Shown: positions 1-11,242, counted from the first letter of the stretch. The stretch is 64,000 bases of DNA from Crocinitomicaceae bacterium (GCA_016719925.1 JADJYC010000006.1:1-64000); one strand, 5' to 3'. The notes: generated by a model not told the origin, from the letters alone. A program made the numbers and translations.

Positions 1-1867
1 TCAATTCAGTATACACCAGTTTACCATTTTCATCTACAATTGAAATGAGTTTTCCAATTTCATTTTCTGCTAATTGAATTGTCACAAAATCTGTAGACGG
101 ATTAGGATAAATCACTACATCATTCACATTTTCTTCATTCAGTCCAACCGTTGACACGGCAGCTATACGTGCAGCCAGAGATTCATTTTCAAATGAACCG
201 GACGGAGTCGTTTTCATCTCAACAGCTTTGACATAATAAAATACATCACCTGCAACCGGAAGAGAGTTATCAGTAAAATTAGTTGCGGTAATCAACGTGG
301 AATTCAGTTTTACAAAATCAACTGAATCAGCATACCGTCTGTAAATATTGTATCCGGTTTCTGATCCACCCGCTGACCAGGAGAGGTCATTGGAATTTCC
401 GTTTTCAGTTACCGTCAAATTATTTGGTTGCGGAATATAATACGCTCTTAAAGAAGGATCACCCATCAGATTAATGGTAACCATTTTTGACAAACCTCCA
501 TAAATACTTGGCACATACGTGGTATTATTATTTTGAGTCAGACGGGCAGAATAACCAATATTTTCACCCATACCCATGTGAATGAGATACCAGTTTGGTC
601 GTCCGGCCCAGCAGTTTGTTAAGGTATTGCCCTGAGCTAAAGGTGCACGCAAAAACGCATTGGTATAATCCCAGTCACCAAAATAAGAACCAAACAACAT
701 AGTGAAAACAGAACTCAGTGAATCATTGTTGAAATTTGTTGTGTTGCCAATTCCGCCGGCACTGGTATAAGTTCCGCCACCGCATCCGTAAGAAAATAAA
801 TAAGTGCCGGTAGTGGAAGTAGAGTAACTCAGCTGCGTAAAATAATCATTGAGGTAGGTATTGTCTCTTCCAACAAGCGCGGCAAAATTATTGTATCCGC
901 TTTGTGAAAATCCTTCATCATACGTAGTGAAATTGTCATCAATCAATGCTTGTTCACCTACAACAATATTTCCTGTTTTGTAATTGTGATCTTTGGTGAA
1001 ATATTGAATCAGCAATTCTTCTTCACTCATTGAAAACGCCGGCATGTCTGATAAATCAATTCTGCCCACTTGTAATTCAACATCGTTTGGAATATAATCC
1101 TGATCTAATTTTCCGTCACCCGGTATGTTGTGATTGAGTGCATTTGCAGAAGTAGAATTGTTGACAGAAACATCAGTCCAGTTACCCGTTAACTCGGCAT
1201 AATACAAATCAGTTGGCCACGCTCCCTGATGATCAGGATGCCCGTCAGGATTCAAATCACCGGAATGTGGCACCGGAACATTTCCAACCAGAATAAGCAT
1301 TTTTGTTTTTGCCGCATCTTCATTATAAACGTTAAGTATTTCAGTTTTCACATCTGCAACAGCATCTGCATTTGAAACATAAATTGTTTTTGGATACCAG
1401 CCATCCAATTCCAGATCGAGTAAAAAAGTATCCAGCGTGTTTTGAAACGGTGTATTGGTGATGTATGATGATTCAACAACAACAATGGCAATTCCCCGGT
1501 TATTGTTTGCAACCACTTCAATGCCTGTTGAGAGATAACCAAATTTGGTTGGCGTTGAAAGTGATGTCATCTGAATTTTATAATCATACAGGGTGTTTAC
1601 AGAAACTGTGAGATCAGTGAAGTTGGTTATCGAAGATGGCAAAGTCGCTATTGCTGCTCCCCAGGAAGTTGCTCCTTTATTTTTACGATAAATAAAAAAC
1701 TCATTAGCATCTAAATCTTCCGGCCAGTTTAACGTGATAGAAGGTGTAGATGCGTTCACCGTTGCTTCTGCTTTGATAGAAAGAGAATCTCCAAAGGCCT
1801 GAGCAGAAATTTTAAAAGTGCAGAGAAAAAAAGCAGCGGTAATTAAAAATGAGTAACGTAGTTTCAT
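1..1867 (-). CDS. Secreted protein with FN3-like domains, weak C25-like region and T9SS sorting domain (C-terminus cut off)
   Basis: Open frame of 622 codons from the ATG at 1867 to the window edge, so the extreme C-terminus is missing. It begins with a signal peptide (MKLRYSFLITAAFFLCTFKI, then SAQA). A fibronectin-III-like segment follows (about residues 25-100), then a large central region with ILVGNVPVP, PTDLYYAEL, a GCGGG motif and MGDPSLRAYYIP. These faintly resemble gingipain-type C25 peptidases, but the usual His-Cys pair is not clear, so no peptidase activity is claimed. A second FN3-like segment (about 530-600) leads into a YPNPSTDFVTIQL type-A T9SS C-terminal domain. The protein is therefore probably exported by Sec and carried to the surface or released by T9SS. 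It reads divergently from the next gene. Substrate and role are unknown. Confidence 0.8.
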   Translation of the reverse strand, partial: MKLRYSFLITAAFFLCTFKISAQAFGDSLSIKAEATVNASTPSITLNWPEDLDANEFFIYRKNKGATSWGAAIATLPSSITNFTDLTVSVNTLYDYKIQMTSLSTPTKFGYLSTGIEVVANNNRGIAIVVVESSYITNTPFQNTLDTFLLDLELDGWYPKTIYVSNADAVADVKTEILNVYNEDAAKTKMLILVGNVPVPHSGDLNPDGHPDHQGAWPTDLYYAELTGNWTDVSVNNSTSANALNHNIPGDGKLDQDYIPNDVELQVGRIDLSDMPAFSMSEEELLIQYFTKDHNYKTGNIVVGEQALIDDNFTTYDEGFSQSGYNNFAALVGRDNTYLNDYFTQLSYSTSTTGTYLFSYGCGGGTYTSAGGIGNTTNFNNDSLSSVFTMLFGSYFGDWDYTNAFLRAPLAQGNTLTNCWAGRPNWYLIHMGMGENIGYSARLTQNNNTTYVPSIYGGLSKMVTINLMGDPSLRAYYIPQPNNLTVTENGNSNDLSWSAGGSETGYNIYRRYADSVDFVKLNSTLITATNFTDNSLPVAGDVFYYVKAVEMKTTPSGSFENESLAARIAAVSTVGLNEENVNDVVIYPNPSTDFVTIQLAENEIGKLISIVDENGKLVYTEL

Positions 1868-2025
1868 GAGTTGTTTTTTGATTTCTCAGCTAAAGTAATT
1901 TTCCTGTGCTGAGATTTTTCATTGTCGTTCTAAAATAAACGTCCTTCATACAAGTCAATCCAAATTCTAACAGCAGTTCAGCATGTAAAAGATTGAGTAA
2001 AGGGTCTCATTTACGGATAAATAGC

Positions 2026-2033
2026 TATTTTTG
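2026..2033 (+). promoter_or_regulatory. Putative Bacteroidota -7 promoter element
   Basis: TATTTTTG fits the TAnnTTTG consensus of the Bacteroidota primary sigma factor and lies 20 nt before the ATG of the next plus-strand gene. No clear -33 TTG is seen at the usual distance. Confidence 0.5.
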
Positions 2034-2053
2034 CGCCCTGAAACAGAAGTACT

Positions 2054-2812
2054 ATGATTGCACAATTTGCTTTAGCTGCATTAATGAATTTGGGTTTGAC
2101 TGAAACCGCTGTTGTCTCTGAACAGAAAATTTTAGGTCAGTGGAAAGGTATTGATATGTTTCAGGATTCAGAGTCGTACGACGGCAGAACGTATTACCTG
2201 CCCAATTCAGAAGAAATCATAATCACAGAAAATAAATTCCGGGTTTATTTCTATCCCTATTTTAAAAGTGATGAGTTTGAAGCAGTGATTACACCTAAAA
2301 ATATTCAGTGTAACATCGGAAGGAAAAGAGTAAAAAGTGAATATTATTTTATGGGAGATACCCTGGTATTGAGCATGAATTTCATCAACAAAAATTTTAT
2401 CAAGATGTATCAGCGAGTGGAGATGGATGCCAGTGTTATTGCTGAACTGAATGAATATGGATTTAATCCGTCCAGCGTCACGCATGAATTTGAACTGGAT
2501 ACGTTACACCCTGAATTGCGCAGAGGCTTCAAACATTTTGATTCGCTCAGTTTTGAACCTTTGAAGTACATTCAGTTTATTGATGATCAGCAAATCAAAT
2601 TAAACAGGGGAGATGTCACGAATTTTTCACGCGGTTATCAATACGTACGTTATACCCACAATGGCAAACCTGAAGAATTCAGAATTTATAAATTAGAAGG
2701 CACACAGCAGTTCACGATCATTCCTTTTTCACATTGCCAGTGTGATTCGATTCATATTCCTTATCTGACAGTCAGCTGGGCTGATCGTATTCGTAAGAAG
2801 ATGGAAGAGTAG
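2054..2812 (+). CDS. Uncharacterised protein, 252 aa
   Basis: I do not recognise a family. The start at 2054 sits just behind a TATTTTTG promoter element, and no other promoter is close. The first 18 residues are hydrophobic but have no clear signal peptidase site or lipobox, so location is uncertain. After that comes a GQWKGIDMF segment reminiscent of lipocalin-like or DUF-type beta-barrel starts, followed by a mostly hydrophilic, beta-rich-looking sequence with several aromatic residues. A CQCDS motif lies near the C-terminus. The gene is single, with a divergent T9SS gene upstream and a repeat-filled intergenic stretch downstream. It appears intact, with codon use like its neighbours. Confidence 0.7.
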   Translation: MIAQFALAALMNLGLTETAVVSEQKILGQWKGIDMFQDSESYDGRTYYLPNSEEIIITENKFRVYFYPYFKSDEFEAVITPKNIQCNIGRKRVKSEYYFMGDTLVLSMNFINKNFIKMYQRVEMDASVIAELNEYGFNPSSVTHEFELDTLHPELRRGFKHFDSLSFEPLKYIQFIDDQQIKLNRGDVTNFSRGYQYVRYTHNGKPEEFRIYKLEGTQQFTIIPFSHCQCDSIHIPYLTVSWADRIRKKMEE

Positions 2813-2820
2813 AAGGGGGA

Positions 2821-3040
2821 AGTACGAGTTACGAAGTTTGAAGTAAGAAGGATAAAGTTTTGTTGATAGACCGTTCACGGAGACTGAGCGTAGCCGAAGT
2901 CGAAGTGAGTTGAAGTTGGAAGTACGAGTTACGAAGTTTGAAGTACGAAGACTGAAGTACGAAGTAAAAGGTTTTGTTGAGACTGTCCACGGAGACTGAG
3001 CGTAGCCGAAGTCGAAGTGCGAGTGCCGAAGTTGGAAGTA
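2821..3040. repeat. Two-copy intergenic repeat with a GACTGAGCGTAGCCGAAGTC core
   Basis: A unit of roughly 110 bp occurs twice. AGTACGAGTTACGAAGTTTG is at 2821-2840 and 2921-2940. The core CACGGAGACTGAGCG followed by TAGCCGAAGTCGAAGTG is at 2876-2907 and again at 2988-3019. Shorter AAGTACGAAG-type words fill the space between. The DNA carries no gene and resembles the dispersed non-coding repeats common between Bacteroidota genes. Confidence 0.85.
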
Positions 3041-3090
3041 CGAATTTGTTAAAATCCTAAAAATTATAAAGGTCTAAAAATCCTTAATCC

Positions 3091-4423
3091 TCACTGTCCT
3101 TCAAACTCCACTCTCAAATCCTCCAGTAAGGCAATAAGTTTTCTCCGCTCTTCACCTAATTCCTGAATTAACTTTTTGTTCTGGCGGAAAACAGTGCGCA
3201 GATTTTTGCGCTGACGGGCATATTGAATTGCGCTGAGATACATCTGACTGTAAACCCTGTAATGTACATGACTAAAGGCAGCAGCACAGCCCACCAGCCA
3301 ATTGGAGTAAAAATTCCAGTCAGCACTGAAACTGTGATGTAGAAAAAAGTAAATAAAATAAGTCCCGCAGCAAGAATCATTGAACCCTGAAAATTTTTCA
3401 TTGATGCGGATTTTTTCAGAATGTACTGAACCAGATAATATGGTATAAAATTGAAAATCACTCCCGGAATAAAAAAAGGTAAACCAAGTATATAACTGAT
3501 CACTCTGACAAAAGATTGCTGAAATTTTAATTCGCGGATGTCTTTGTCTGTTATGCCGTGACGGTCTAACTGACCGGAATAGAGATCAATCTGCTGCACA
3601 GCAAAATCAAATTTGTGCGGCTGTTGGTTCTGAAATGATCAATGGCCGCCAGCATACTTTTCTGGAGATTAAATTCACGCTCCTGTTCTTTAAAGTCAAT
3701 TCCCAGTTCTTCTTTCAGATCACGGGAATATATCTGATGCAATTTGGTAAGCAATGGATCGTCTTCTTCTTTTTCAACGTGGAGAACTGTTTCATGCAAG
3801 CGGTCTTCAGCCAGTTTTGTCAGTTGTTCTACTTCAGCAAATTCATTTTCCGCATTCTCTGTAATCAATTTCTTTACGCAAATAGCTTTTCCAATATTGA
3901 CAAAAACATCACTTCTGAACTGATGCGGATTGCTGTAATTCAATCCAACAGGAACAATATACAGATTCAGATTTTTATGATTCAGCAATTCTGCGCCGCG
4001 TGCTATTCGTGCAACACCGGTTTTGAAAGGTTTTATTTTTCGTTCTGTTTTGCTCACACCTTCAGGAAAAATCAACAGTGATCTGCCTGAACTCAGATGA
4101 TCAAAACAGTGATTGAACATGTCCTTGTTTTTGTGTACTTCTTCCGGCCGGGTAGAGGGTCTGAAAACCGGAATCATGTGCAGCCATTTTCTAAACATAA
4201 ATCCTTTGATGCCTTTGCCAACATATTCACCGGCAGCAATAAAATAAACGGGCTGCTTAACGGTTGTTGCAACAATGATAGGATCCATAAATGCACTTGG
4301 GTGATTGGCTATAAAAATAACCGGTACGTTTTCAGGAATGTTTTCTTTGCCAACAATGCGGATTCTTCTGAAGAAAGATTTCAGTGTGAGTTTCGAAAGT
4401 ATTTTCAGAATAAAATAAAGCAC
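3091..4423 (-). CDS. PlsC-like 1-acylglycerol-3-phosphate O-acyltransferase (two frameshifts)
   Basis: Membrane acyltransferase of the PlsC/LPLAT family, expected to transfer an acyl chain to a lysophospholipid or related acceptor. The N-terminal 220 residues hold the HX4D motif in NHPSAFMDP, a FPEGVS motif and IVPVGLNYS, the standard blocks of this family. A C-terminal extension of about 200 residues with hydrophobic segments (YILGLPFFIPGVIFNFIP, AAGLILFTFFYITVSVLTGI) is usual for the long Bacteroidota version. The frame shifts near 3630 (AGAACCAACAGCC) and near 3250 (ACAGGGTTTACAG). Reading across both gives one continuous protein of about 440 aa ending at 3091. It lies 19 nt behind the signalling gene upstream, so the two are probably co-transcribed. 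The exact acceptor cannot be told from sequence. Confidence 0.8.
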
Positions 4424-4442
4424 ACCGAACTATATTTTCGTT

Positions 4443-7400
4443 TCAGGGTCTGATACCAATCACGCAGACATCGTCAATCTGTTCCAGATCACCCTGCCAT
4501 TCTTCAATCATTCGGTTGAGAATATCATGCTGTTCAGCCATAGCCTTGTCATTGATTTCAACCAGCACTTCTTTAAAGCGTGAGTATTTGAATTTTTCCT
4601 TTTGTCCGCCAAACTGATCAGCATATCCATCTGAGAATAAATAAATACAATCTCCTTCTTTCAACTGAATGACGTTATTGGTGAATTCCGGATTTTGTGC
4701 AAAGCCGGCACCAATCGGGAATTTATCTCCCTTGATTTCTTCCATGTTATTGTCACGCACAAGATAGAGCGGATTGAATGCTCCTGCAAACTGAAGTACA
4801 TTGGTTGTCAAATTCAGTGAACAGATGGCCATGTCCATTCCGTCTTTGATTGAAGTAGTTCCAGAGGTGTCGTTGTGTAATGTTTTGGTGACAATGCGGT
4901 TGAGTTCTTCCAGAATTTTATTTGGCTGATAAATTTTCAATTCGTTCACAATCTGGTTCAAACTGTTATGTCCAATCAGAGAAAGAAACGCTCCCGGTAC
5001 ACCATGACCGGTACAGTCAACAACTGCAAATAAAATAGTATCATCTACACGTTCCAGCCAGTAAAAATCACCGCTTACAATATCCTTGGGCTTGAAAAGT
5101 ACAAATGAATCCTGCAGATAATTTCTTACCAGATCTTTTCCGGGAAGTGTTGCATCCTGAATTCGTTTGGCACAAATATATCTGTCAGTGATGTTTTTAT
5201 TTTTTTCTTCAATGATTTCTTTTTGTTTCACCACTTCAGCCGTACGCTCTTTACCTTGTCTTCCATACTTTCATACAGCTTGGCGTTTTCAATAGCAGCC
5301 GCAATAGTGGTGGCAAGACCTCTGAGAATATCCATGTGATATTCAGAGTAGGCATTTTTTTTCATAACTCTGAACAGTGATCAGTCCGACAACTTTTTCT
5401 TTAACCACAGTGGTAAATAAATAATAGAGGTTGAATCTTTTCCTGAAACCGCTTTTTTGATAGTTCCTTTCAGATATTTATTATACTCCTCAAAATAATC
5501 AGATATAAAAATTTCTTTCTGATTATTGAAACACCAGGTTGCCAGACGGTCATCATGAATGTTGTAACCAAAGAGTTCCATTTTCTCTCCGTTTTCAATA
5601 AATCCCGGCATATTGATTATCTCTGAAGCCGGATCATAAATACCAATTCCAAAACAGGTAGCATCCATCAGTGTATTGATGTTGTCATACACTTTGGCAA
5701 TAATTTTTTCTACTGAAAGAGATTCTGCAATATCACGGCTGATCTGGCCAATCAGTTTCGTGTTCTGATAGGCGCGGTCAATTTCCTGCGTACGTTCAAC
5801 AACTCGTTCTTCCATGTTTTCATAAAGACTTGCATTGTCAATGGCAATACCGGTATAGACCGCAATGGATTGTAAAATATTCAGATGGTATTCAGTATAG
5901 GCATTCTTTTCAAAACTCTGCACGGTAATTACACCAATCTTTTTATCCTTTGCCATCAGCGGAAGATAAATGAGTGATGTCACCTCTTCACCTGCCTGCG
6001 GCGGATTATAAGACGGAATGTATTTTATATAATCTTCTCTCAGATATCCGATCACAATTTGCTGATCATTATTGAAACAATATGCAGCCAGGTTATTCTT
6101 ATTGTCAAGTGCATCATAACACTCTTCCAGAATTTCACCGTTTTCAATGTAGCCCGGATATACCAGCTGGTTATTTGTTTCTTCAAAAATTCCTATTCCA
6201 AATCCTTCAGCATGCATCAGTTTATTGATACGCTGATAAACCACCTCGTTAATTTGTTCAATGCTCAGCTGAGAAGTAATGTGTCTGCCAATTTCACTCA
6301 GCAGTTTTGCGTCTTCATAGGTTTTTTCAATTTCTTCTTTCTGTTTGACAACTTCTTGTGTTCGAACCCTCACTTCCTCTTCCATCACTTCATAATGCCT
6401 TGAATTTTCAAGAGCAATAACAGTGTAGTGAGCAAGTGTGCGCACAATATTAAGGTGGTAATCTGTGTATGCATTTTTTGCAAAGGCCTGAAGACTTATA
6501 ACGCCAAGCACTTTATCTCCTTTTCTCAAAGGGTAAAATATCATGGATTCAGGAGCGCCACCTGCTAAGACAAAAACTTCTTTTACGTATTTATTGAATT
6601 CTTTGGCGTGATCGTTAATAAGGATTTCAATATTTCTTTTTACACAAACAACCGAATAATTATTGTCATTATTCATTGGCACTGAAAAAGGAGGTATGTG
6701 CTTTTCATGTTCAATTGAATAAACATAATCAAGTTCGTCTTTTTCTGTGTTAACAAGCCGGATACTGAAAACGGATGAGTCCATTAATTCCTTCACATAT
6801 TTGTAAAGGATATCCATTGCCGTATTAAAATTGAGAGTTGAAATAAGTTCCTGTCCAATCTGGTTGAGCAGTTTGGAATCTTCATGTGATTTTATCAATT
6901 CTTGTGTTCGCTCTTGAACACGGACTTCCATATTCTGATAAAGGCCCGCATTTTCAAGTGCAATTCCTGCATAGATTCCAATTGTGCGCACAATGTTCAG
7001 ATGGTATTCTGTGAATACATTTTTTTCAAAACTCTGAACCGTGATTACACCAATCTTTTTATTCTTGGCTTTGATTGGTAAATAGATAATGGAAAAGCAT
7101 GATTTTCCGCGAACAGGCTGTAAAAAGGCTTTGGTGTATTTGCCGTATTCTGTTTCAAGATCATTAATGTGCATCTCCAAATCTTCATTAAAGCATACAC
7201 AGCTTAACCGGTCTTTATCACGAACAAGATCATAGCCGCCGTCTGGCAGTTTTACACCATTTTCAATATATCCCGGAAAATCAATTGAATTATTGGCTTC
7301 ATTGTATATTCCCAGGCCGAATCCTGTAGCTGCCATTAATTTATTGATTCGTTCATAAACGACTTCAATAATTTTTTCTACGCTTAACTGGGCAGTAACA

Positions 7401-10400
7401 TCACGACCAATTTCGCTCAAAAGTTTTGTGTTCTCGTATGTTTTTTCAATTTCTTCTTTCTGTTTGACAACTTCCAGTGTACGCATTTTTACTTCTGCTT
7501 CCATACGTTCATAGTGAAGCGAGTTTTCAAGTGCAATAACCGTGTAGTGTGCCAGCGTGCGTACAATATTCAGATGATAATCTGTATAGGCATTCTTTCA
7601 AAAGACTGAAGGCTGATAACACCGAGCACATCGTCTCCTTTTCTAAGCGGACAGAAAATCATGGAGTGTGTAAATTCTCCGGCAACAACAGTAATTTTAT
7701 TGACGTATTTGCTGTATTCCTTTTCGTGATCGTTGATGAGAATTTCAATGTTCTTTTTACGCAGACAACCGAAAAATTATTGTCGTTATCCATGGACACT
7801 TCAATAGGTTCATATCTTTTGCCATGTTCAATTAGATATGCGTAGTTGATGATGTTTCTTTCCTTATCCAGCAAACGGATACTGAACGAAGCAGAGTCCA
7901 TCATTTCCTTTACATATTTGTAGAGCGTTTCAAAGGCGGTATTGAAATTCAGGGTTGAAATCAGTTCCTGACCAATCTGGTTCAGCAATTTTGAATCTTC
8001 ATGTGATTTTACGAGTTCACGTGTGCGCTCTGCCACGCGGTCTTCCATTCCTTTATAGAGGTTGGCATTTTCAATTGCACTGGCAATGTAAACAGAAAGT
8101 GTACGAAGAATATTCAGATGATATTCATTGTAAATTTCTTTGGAAAAACTCTGTACAGTAATTACACCAATTTTATTTCCTTTTGAAATCAGCGGAAGAT
8201 AAATCATGGATTCAGGCATCTCACCCTGTGAAGCTTCATAATCTTCAGCTACATATTGGGTAAATTCTTTATTCCAGTCATTGATGATGATCTCTTCAGA
8301 ATTATTGAAACAACGCGTTGCAATTTTTCTTCGGTTACAGCATAGGCATAATCACCCAAACGTTCGTTTTTTTCCATGACACCGGAGAAAAACAAATCAT
8401 TGGTTTGCGGCCGGTATATTCCGATACCAAAAATGGTAGCGTCCATCAGGTTATTTACGTTGTCATATACCTTGCTGATGATATCGGGAATAGAAAGCTC
8501 TGCAGCTATTCCTTTCCAATTTCACTTAAGAGCTTTGTGTTTTCGTAAGAGCGCTGTACTTCTTCTTTTTGTTTGATTAATTCAGATGTCCGTGCTTTTA
8601 CTTCGGCTTCCATATTCTCATAATTGCGCGCGTTTTCTAATGCAATTACGGTATAGTGGGCAAGTGTTTTTACAATGTTTACGTGATAATCTGAGTAGGC
8701 ATTTTTTTCAAATGACTGAACGCTGATTGCTCCCAATACCTTATCTCCTTTTCTCAGCGGATAAAAAATGAGCGAGTAGGGGAAATCACCGCCAACCACC
8801 ATTACTTTGCTCACATATTTTTTGTAGTCAACTTCGTTGTCGTGAATCAGAATTTCCTGATTGTTTTTGATACACCAGACAGAATAATTGTCGCTGTTAT
8901 CCATGGAAACTTCTATGGACGAAAGTCTTTCTCCGCGTTCGTATTCGTAGAGATAATCAACAGTATTTTTTTCTGTATTGAGCATACGCACACCAAAAAT
9001 GGTGGCATCCATCAGTTCATTGACATTTCGGTAAAGCCGTTCAAAAACATCTTCAAAATTCAGCGTTGATATCAGCTCCTGACCAATGTGATTGAGTGTT
9101 TCTGTATTTTTTATAAGAGCGTTCCAGAGCGGTTGTACGGTCTTTCACAATCTCTTCCATGTTCTCATACAACCTTGCATTTTCAATAGCAATAGCAATG
9201 TATGAAGCAAAACTTTTCAGCAAATTAAAATGGTGTTTGCTGTAGGCAGATTTTTTATTGCTTTCAACATAGAGCACACCAATAACTTTATCTTTGACAA
9301 TCATTGGCAGCACAACAACGGATGACATTGTTGCCTGAAAAACTATTTCTCTTCCGGTGATGTATTTTGATATCTCCTTGTCGTAGTCATTAATGTGAAT
9401 TTCCATTCCTTTGGCAACTGACAGAGATGGAATTTTATTAATGTCTTTCAAATCATATTCAAAATAAGAATCGCGCACACCATTCTGAATGGCCAGTTTC
9501 ACTTCCAGTTTATTGCGGTCATAATTGCATAATCCGACAAACACGCCTGACGTATGCATGAGTGTATTGATGCGCTCATACACAATAGTGAAAATGTCGT
9601 TGAGATCTAACGTAGAGGTAAGTTCATTACCAATTTTGCTGAGTGTTTTTACATCTTCAAAATATGTCTGGAGCTCTTCATTTTTTGCCTCAAGAATTTC
9701 TTTTTCCTTTTGAATCTGTTCTAATTTACCTTTGAGCTCAAAGGCTTTAATTTTTTTGCTTTCTACTTCAGAAGTGTGTTTTTGTTTGGCTTCATGATAG
9801 GCTTTGAAGTGTTCAACAAACAAAGCCAGATTTCCCATCTTCTCATAAAGTTCAGACAAACCCTGATGTGCTTTGTAAGCAAGTTCATTTGAATTTAATT
9901 CCTCGGCAATTTTTAAGGCTTCTTTGTAATATTTTAAAGCGGCAAGATTGTCACCGGCAATAGTATAGGTAGATGCAATATGCAGATTGGTGTCACCAAT
10001 TCCTTTACGGAACCCCATGGCAGTTCTGAGTTCCAGTGATGTCGGAAAATGTTCCAGTGCTTTGGAATAATCTTCCAGCATGGTGTAAATTTCACCTAAA
10101 CCATCATGTGCGTATGACTGAATTTGTTTGATGCCAAGTTCATTGACAACATCCAGACTTTTATTTTTAAACTCAAGTGCTTTCTGATAATTTTTTAAAT
10201 GGAAATGAGACTGACCTAATCCGTCATAGATTTTTCCCAGCACATTTTTGTCACCAACTTCTTCAGCAATTGCCAAACCTTCAGTCAGGTATTTGATGGC
10301 ATCTTCATTTTTGCCAGTCATGTAATGAACTGTACCTACGCCGTTCAATCCGTTGGCTTCACCTGCACGGTCGTTGATTTTTCTGGCCAGGTGAAGAGAT

Positions 10401-10744
10401 TCAAATGCATACTGAAGTTGTTTATCCGGATCTCCCAGCATGTAAAAAACAATGGAGAGATTATAATGAATCTGAACTTCCTGCTTTTGTTCACCGCATT
10501 CTCTCAGCAGTTCAACTCCTTTAAAACAGTATTCAAGTGCTTTTTCGTAATTCCCCAGCCAGGTATGAGCAGCACCCATGTTTCCATATGCCCAGGCAAT
10601 ACCTTTATTATATTCTGTTTTTTCAGATTCAGCCAGATTTGCTTCAGCCATAGCCAAAGCTTTTGCCGGATCAGTTCGAACAATGAGCCAGGCATCCAGA
10701 TTGGATTGATCAATTGTATTGTTAACAGCAATAGCCTCAGCCAT
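4443..10744 (-). CDS. Giant TPR - eight GAF - SpoIIE/PP2C-type serine phosphatase (multiple frameshifts)
   Basis: About 2,100 aa when read across single-base breaks near 9115, 8513, 8320, 7756, 7599, 5407, 5362 and 5252. The N-terminal 330 residues are TPR repeats (start MAEAIAVNNTID, no signal peptide), then a coiled coil. Eight GAF domains follow at about 9700-9170, 9090-8620, 8520-8050, 7990-7520, 7430-6930, 6870-6380, 6310-5800 and 5760-5260, joined by helical linkers such as VVKQKEEIEKTYEN. The C-terminus (5234-4443) is a SpoIIE/RsbU-type phosphatase with DCTGHGVPGA, DGMDMAICSL, SDGYADQFGG and DDVCVIGI carrying the metal-binding aspartates. The inferred role is a cytoplasmic serine/threonine phosphatase gated by many ligand- or protein-sensing GAF domains. 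No anti-sigma or STAS partner is encoded nearby. Family assignment is secure; treating it as one gene is inference from continuous domain order. Confidence 0.85.
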
Positions 10745-10947
10745 TTGACAGGTAGAATAATTTATGCAAGCATCAAATATAACGATTTCATTTGAATGTC
10801 CCTGTTGAATGAATTGTTAAACCGTTTAATCATTGGGATTTAATCCTGATTTTACATAGAATTCAGGTGTAATTAATTGTGGTCATTTCATGTTTTATTC
10901 AGAAAATCAATGAGGTAGATCATTTTATATAAAGTAAAACGGCGGTT

Positions 10948-10963
10948 TGGCACATCTCTTGTT
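10948..10963 (+). promoter_or_regulatory. Putative sigma-54 (-24/-12) promoter
   Basis: TGGCACATCTCTTGTT matches the RpoN consensus TGGCACG-N4-TTGCW. The GG and TTG lie at the canonical spacing, with a single change (T for C) in the -12 box. It lies about 85 nt before the small ORF at 11045 and 200 nt from the divergent phosphatase gene. Confidence 0.5.
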
Positions 10964-11044
10964 TTGATTCTGTTAACGAAGAAAAAACCTTTTTTTAAGA
11001 CATGCGTAAAAGCTGTCATGACAACAACCAAAACACATAATACA

Positions 11045-11236
11045 ATGAACTCAGATCAGATTAAAGCCGACTTGATTAAAGCTGCACAGGCAAAACTTAA
11101 TGCACATTCTACTCAGGGAAGAAATTCACGACTTTCAATTATTGAAGTTGCTCAGTTGAGAGATATTGTTGCAGGAAATGTTGAGTTGAATTCAAATTAC
11201 AACGGTCAGTTTTTTGGACTTCACAGTCTGAACTAA
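11045..11236 (+). CDS. Small uncharacterised protein, 63 aa
   Basis: Reads MNSDQIKADLIKAAQAKLNA and ends NYNGQFFGLHSLN. The frame could start earlier, at the ATG at 11018 or a TTG at 10964. The ATG at 11045, preceded by an A-rich stretch, gives the cleanest N-terminus, and the TTG lies inside the predicted start region of the sigma-54-like promoter. It has no signal peptide or membrane segment. An amphipathic helix (residues 4-18) is followed by SRLSIIEVAQLRDIVAGN, which could be a second helix. No family recognised. It reads towards the convergent gene ending at 11270. Coding status rests on its length, codon use and promoter context. Confidence 0.55.
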   Translation: MNSDQIKADLIKAAQAKLNAHSTQGRNSRLSIIEVAQLRDIVAGNVELNSNYNGQFFGLHSLN

Positions 11237-11242
11237 CCGTTT

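Noticed and set aside
1..1867. Confident call as a gingipain-type C25 protease
   Set aside because: Some segments resemble the fold, but a clear catalytic His-Cys pair could not be placed.
3091..4423. Acyltransferase as a true pseudogene
   Set aside because: Motifs are intact on both sides of two one-base breaks, and the same kind of break recurs in many essential genes (secDF, serC, ilvE), so sequencing error is more likely.
6059..6403. Plus-strand open frame opposite the GAF array
   Set aside because: It mirrors the coding frame of the phosphatase gene on the minus strand and has no promoter or recognisable domain. Several similar antisense frames opposite real genes were dropped for the same reason.
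10964..11044. Longer version of the small protein beginning at a TTG (10964) or ATG (11018)
   Set aside because: The TTG lies next to the -12 box of the sigma-54-like promoter, before any likely transcript start. The extra residues look like translated leader.
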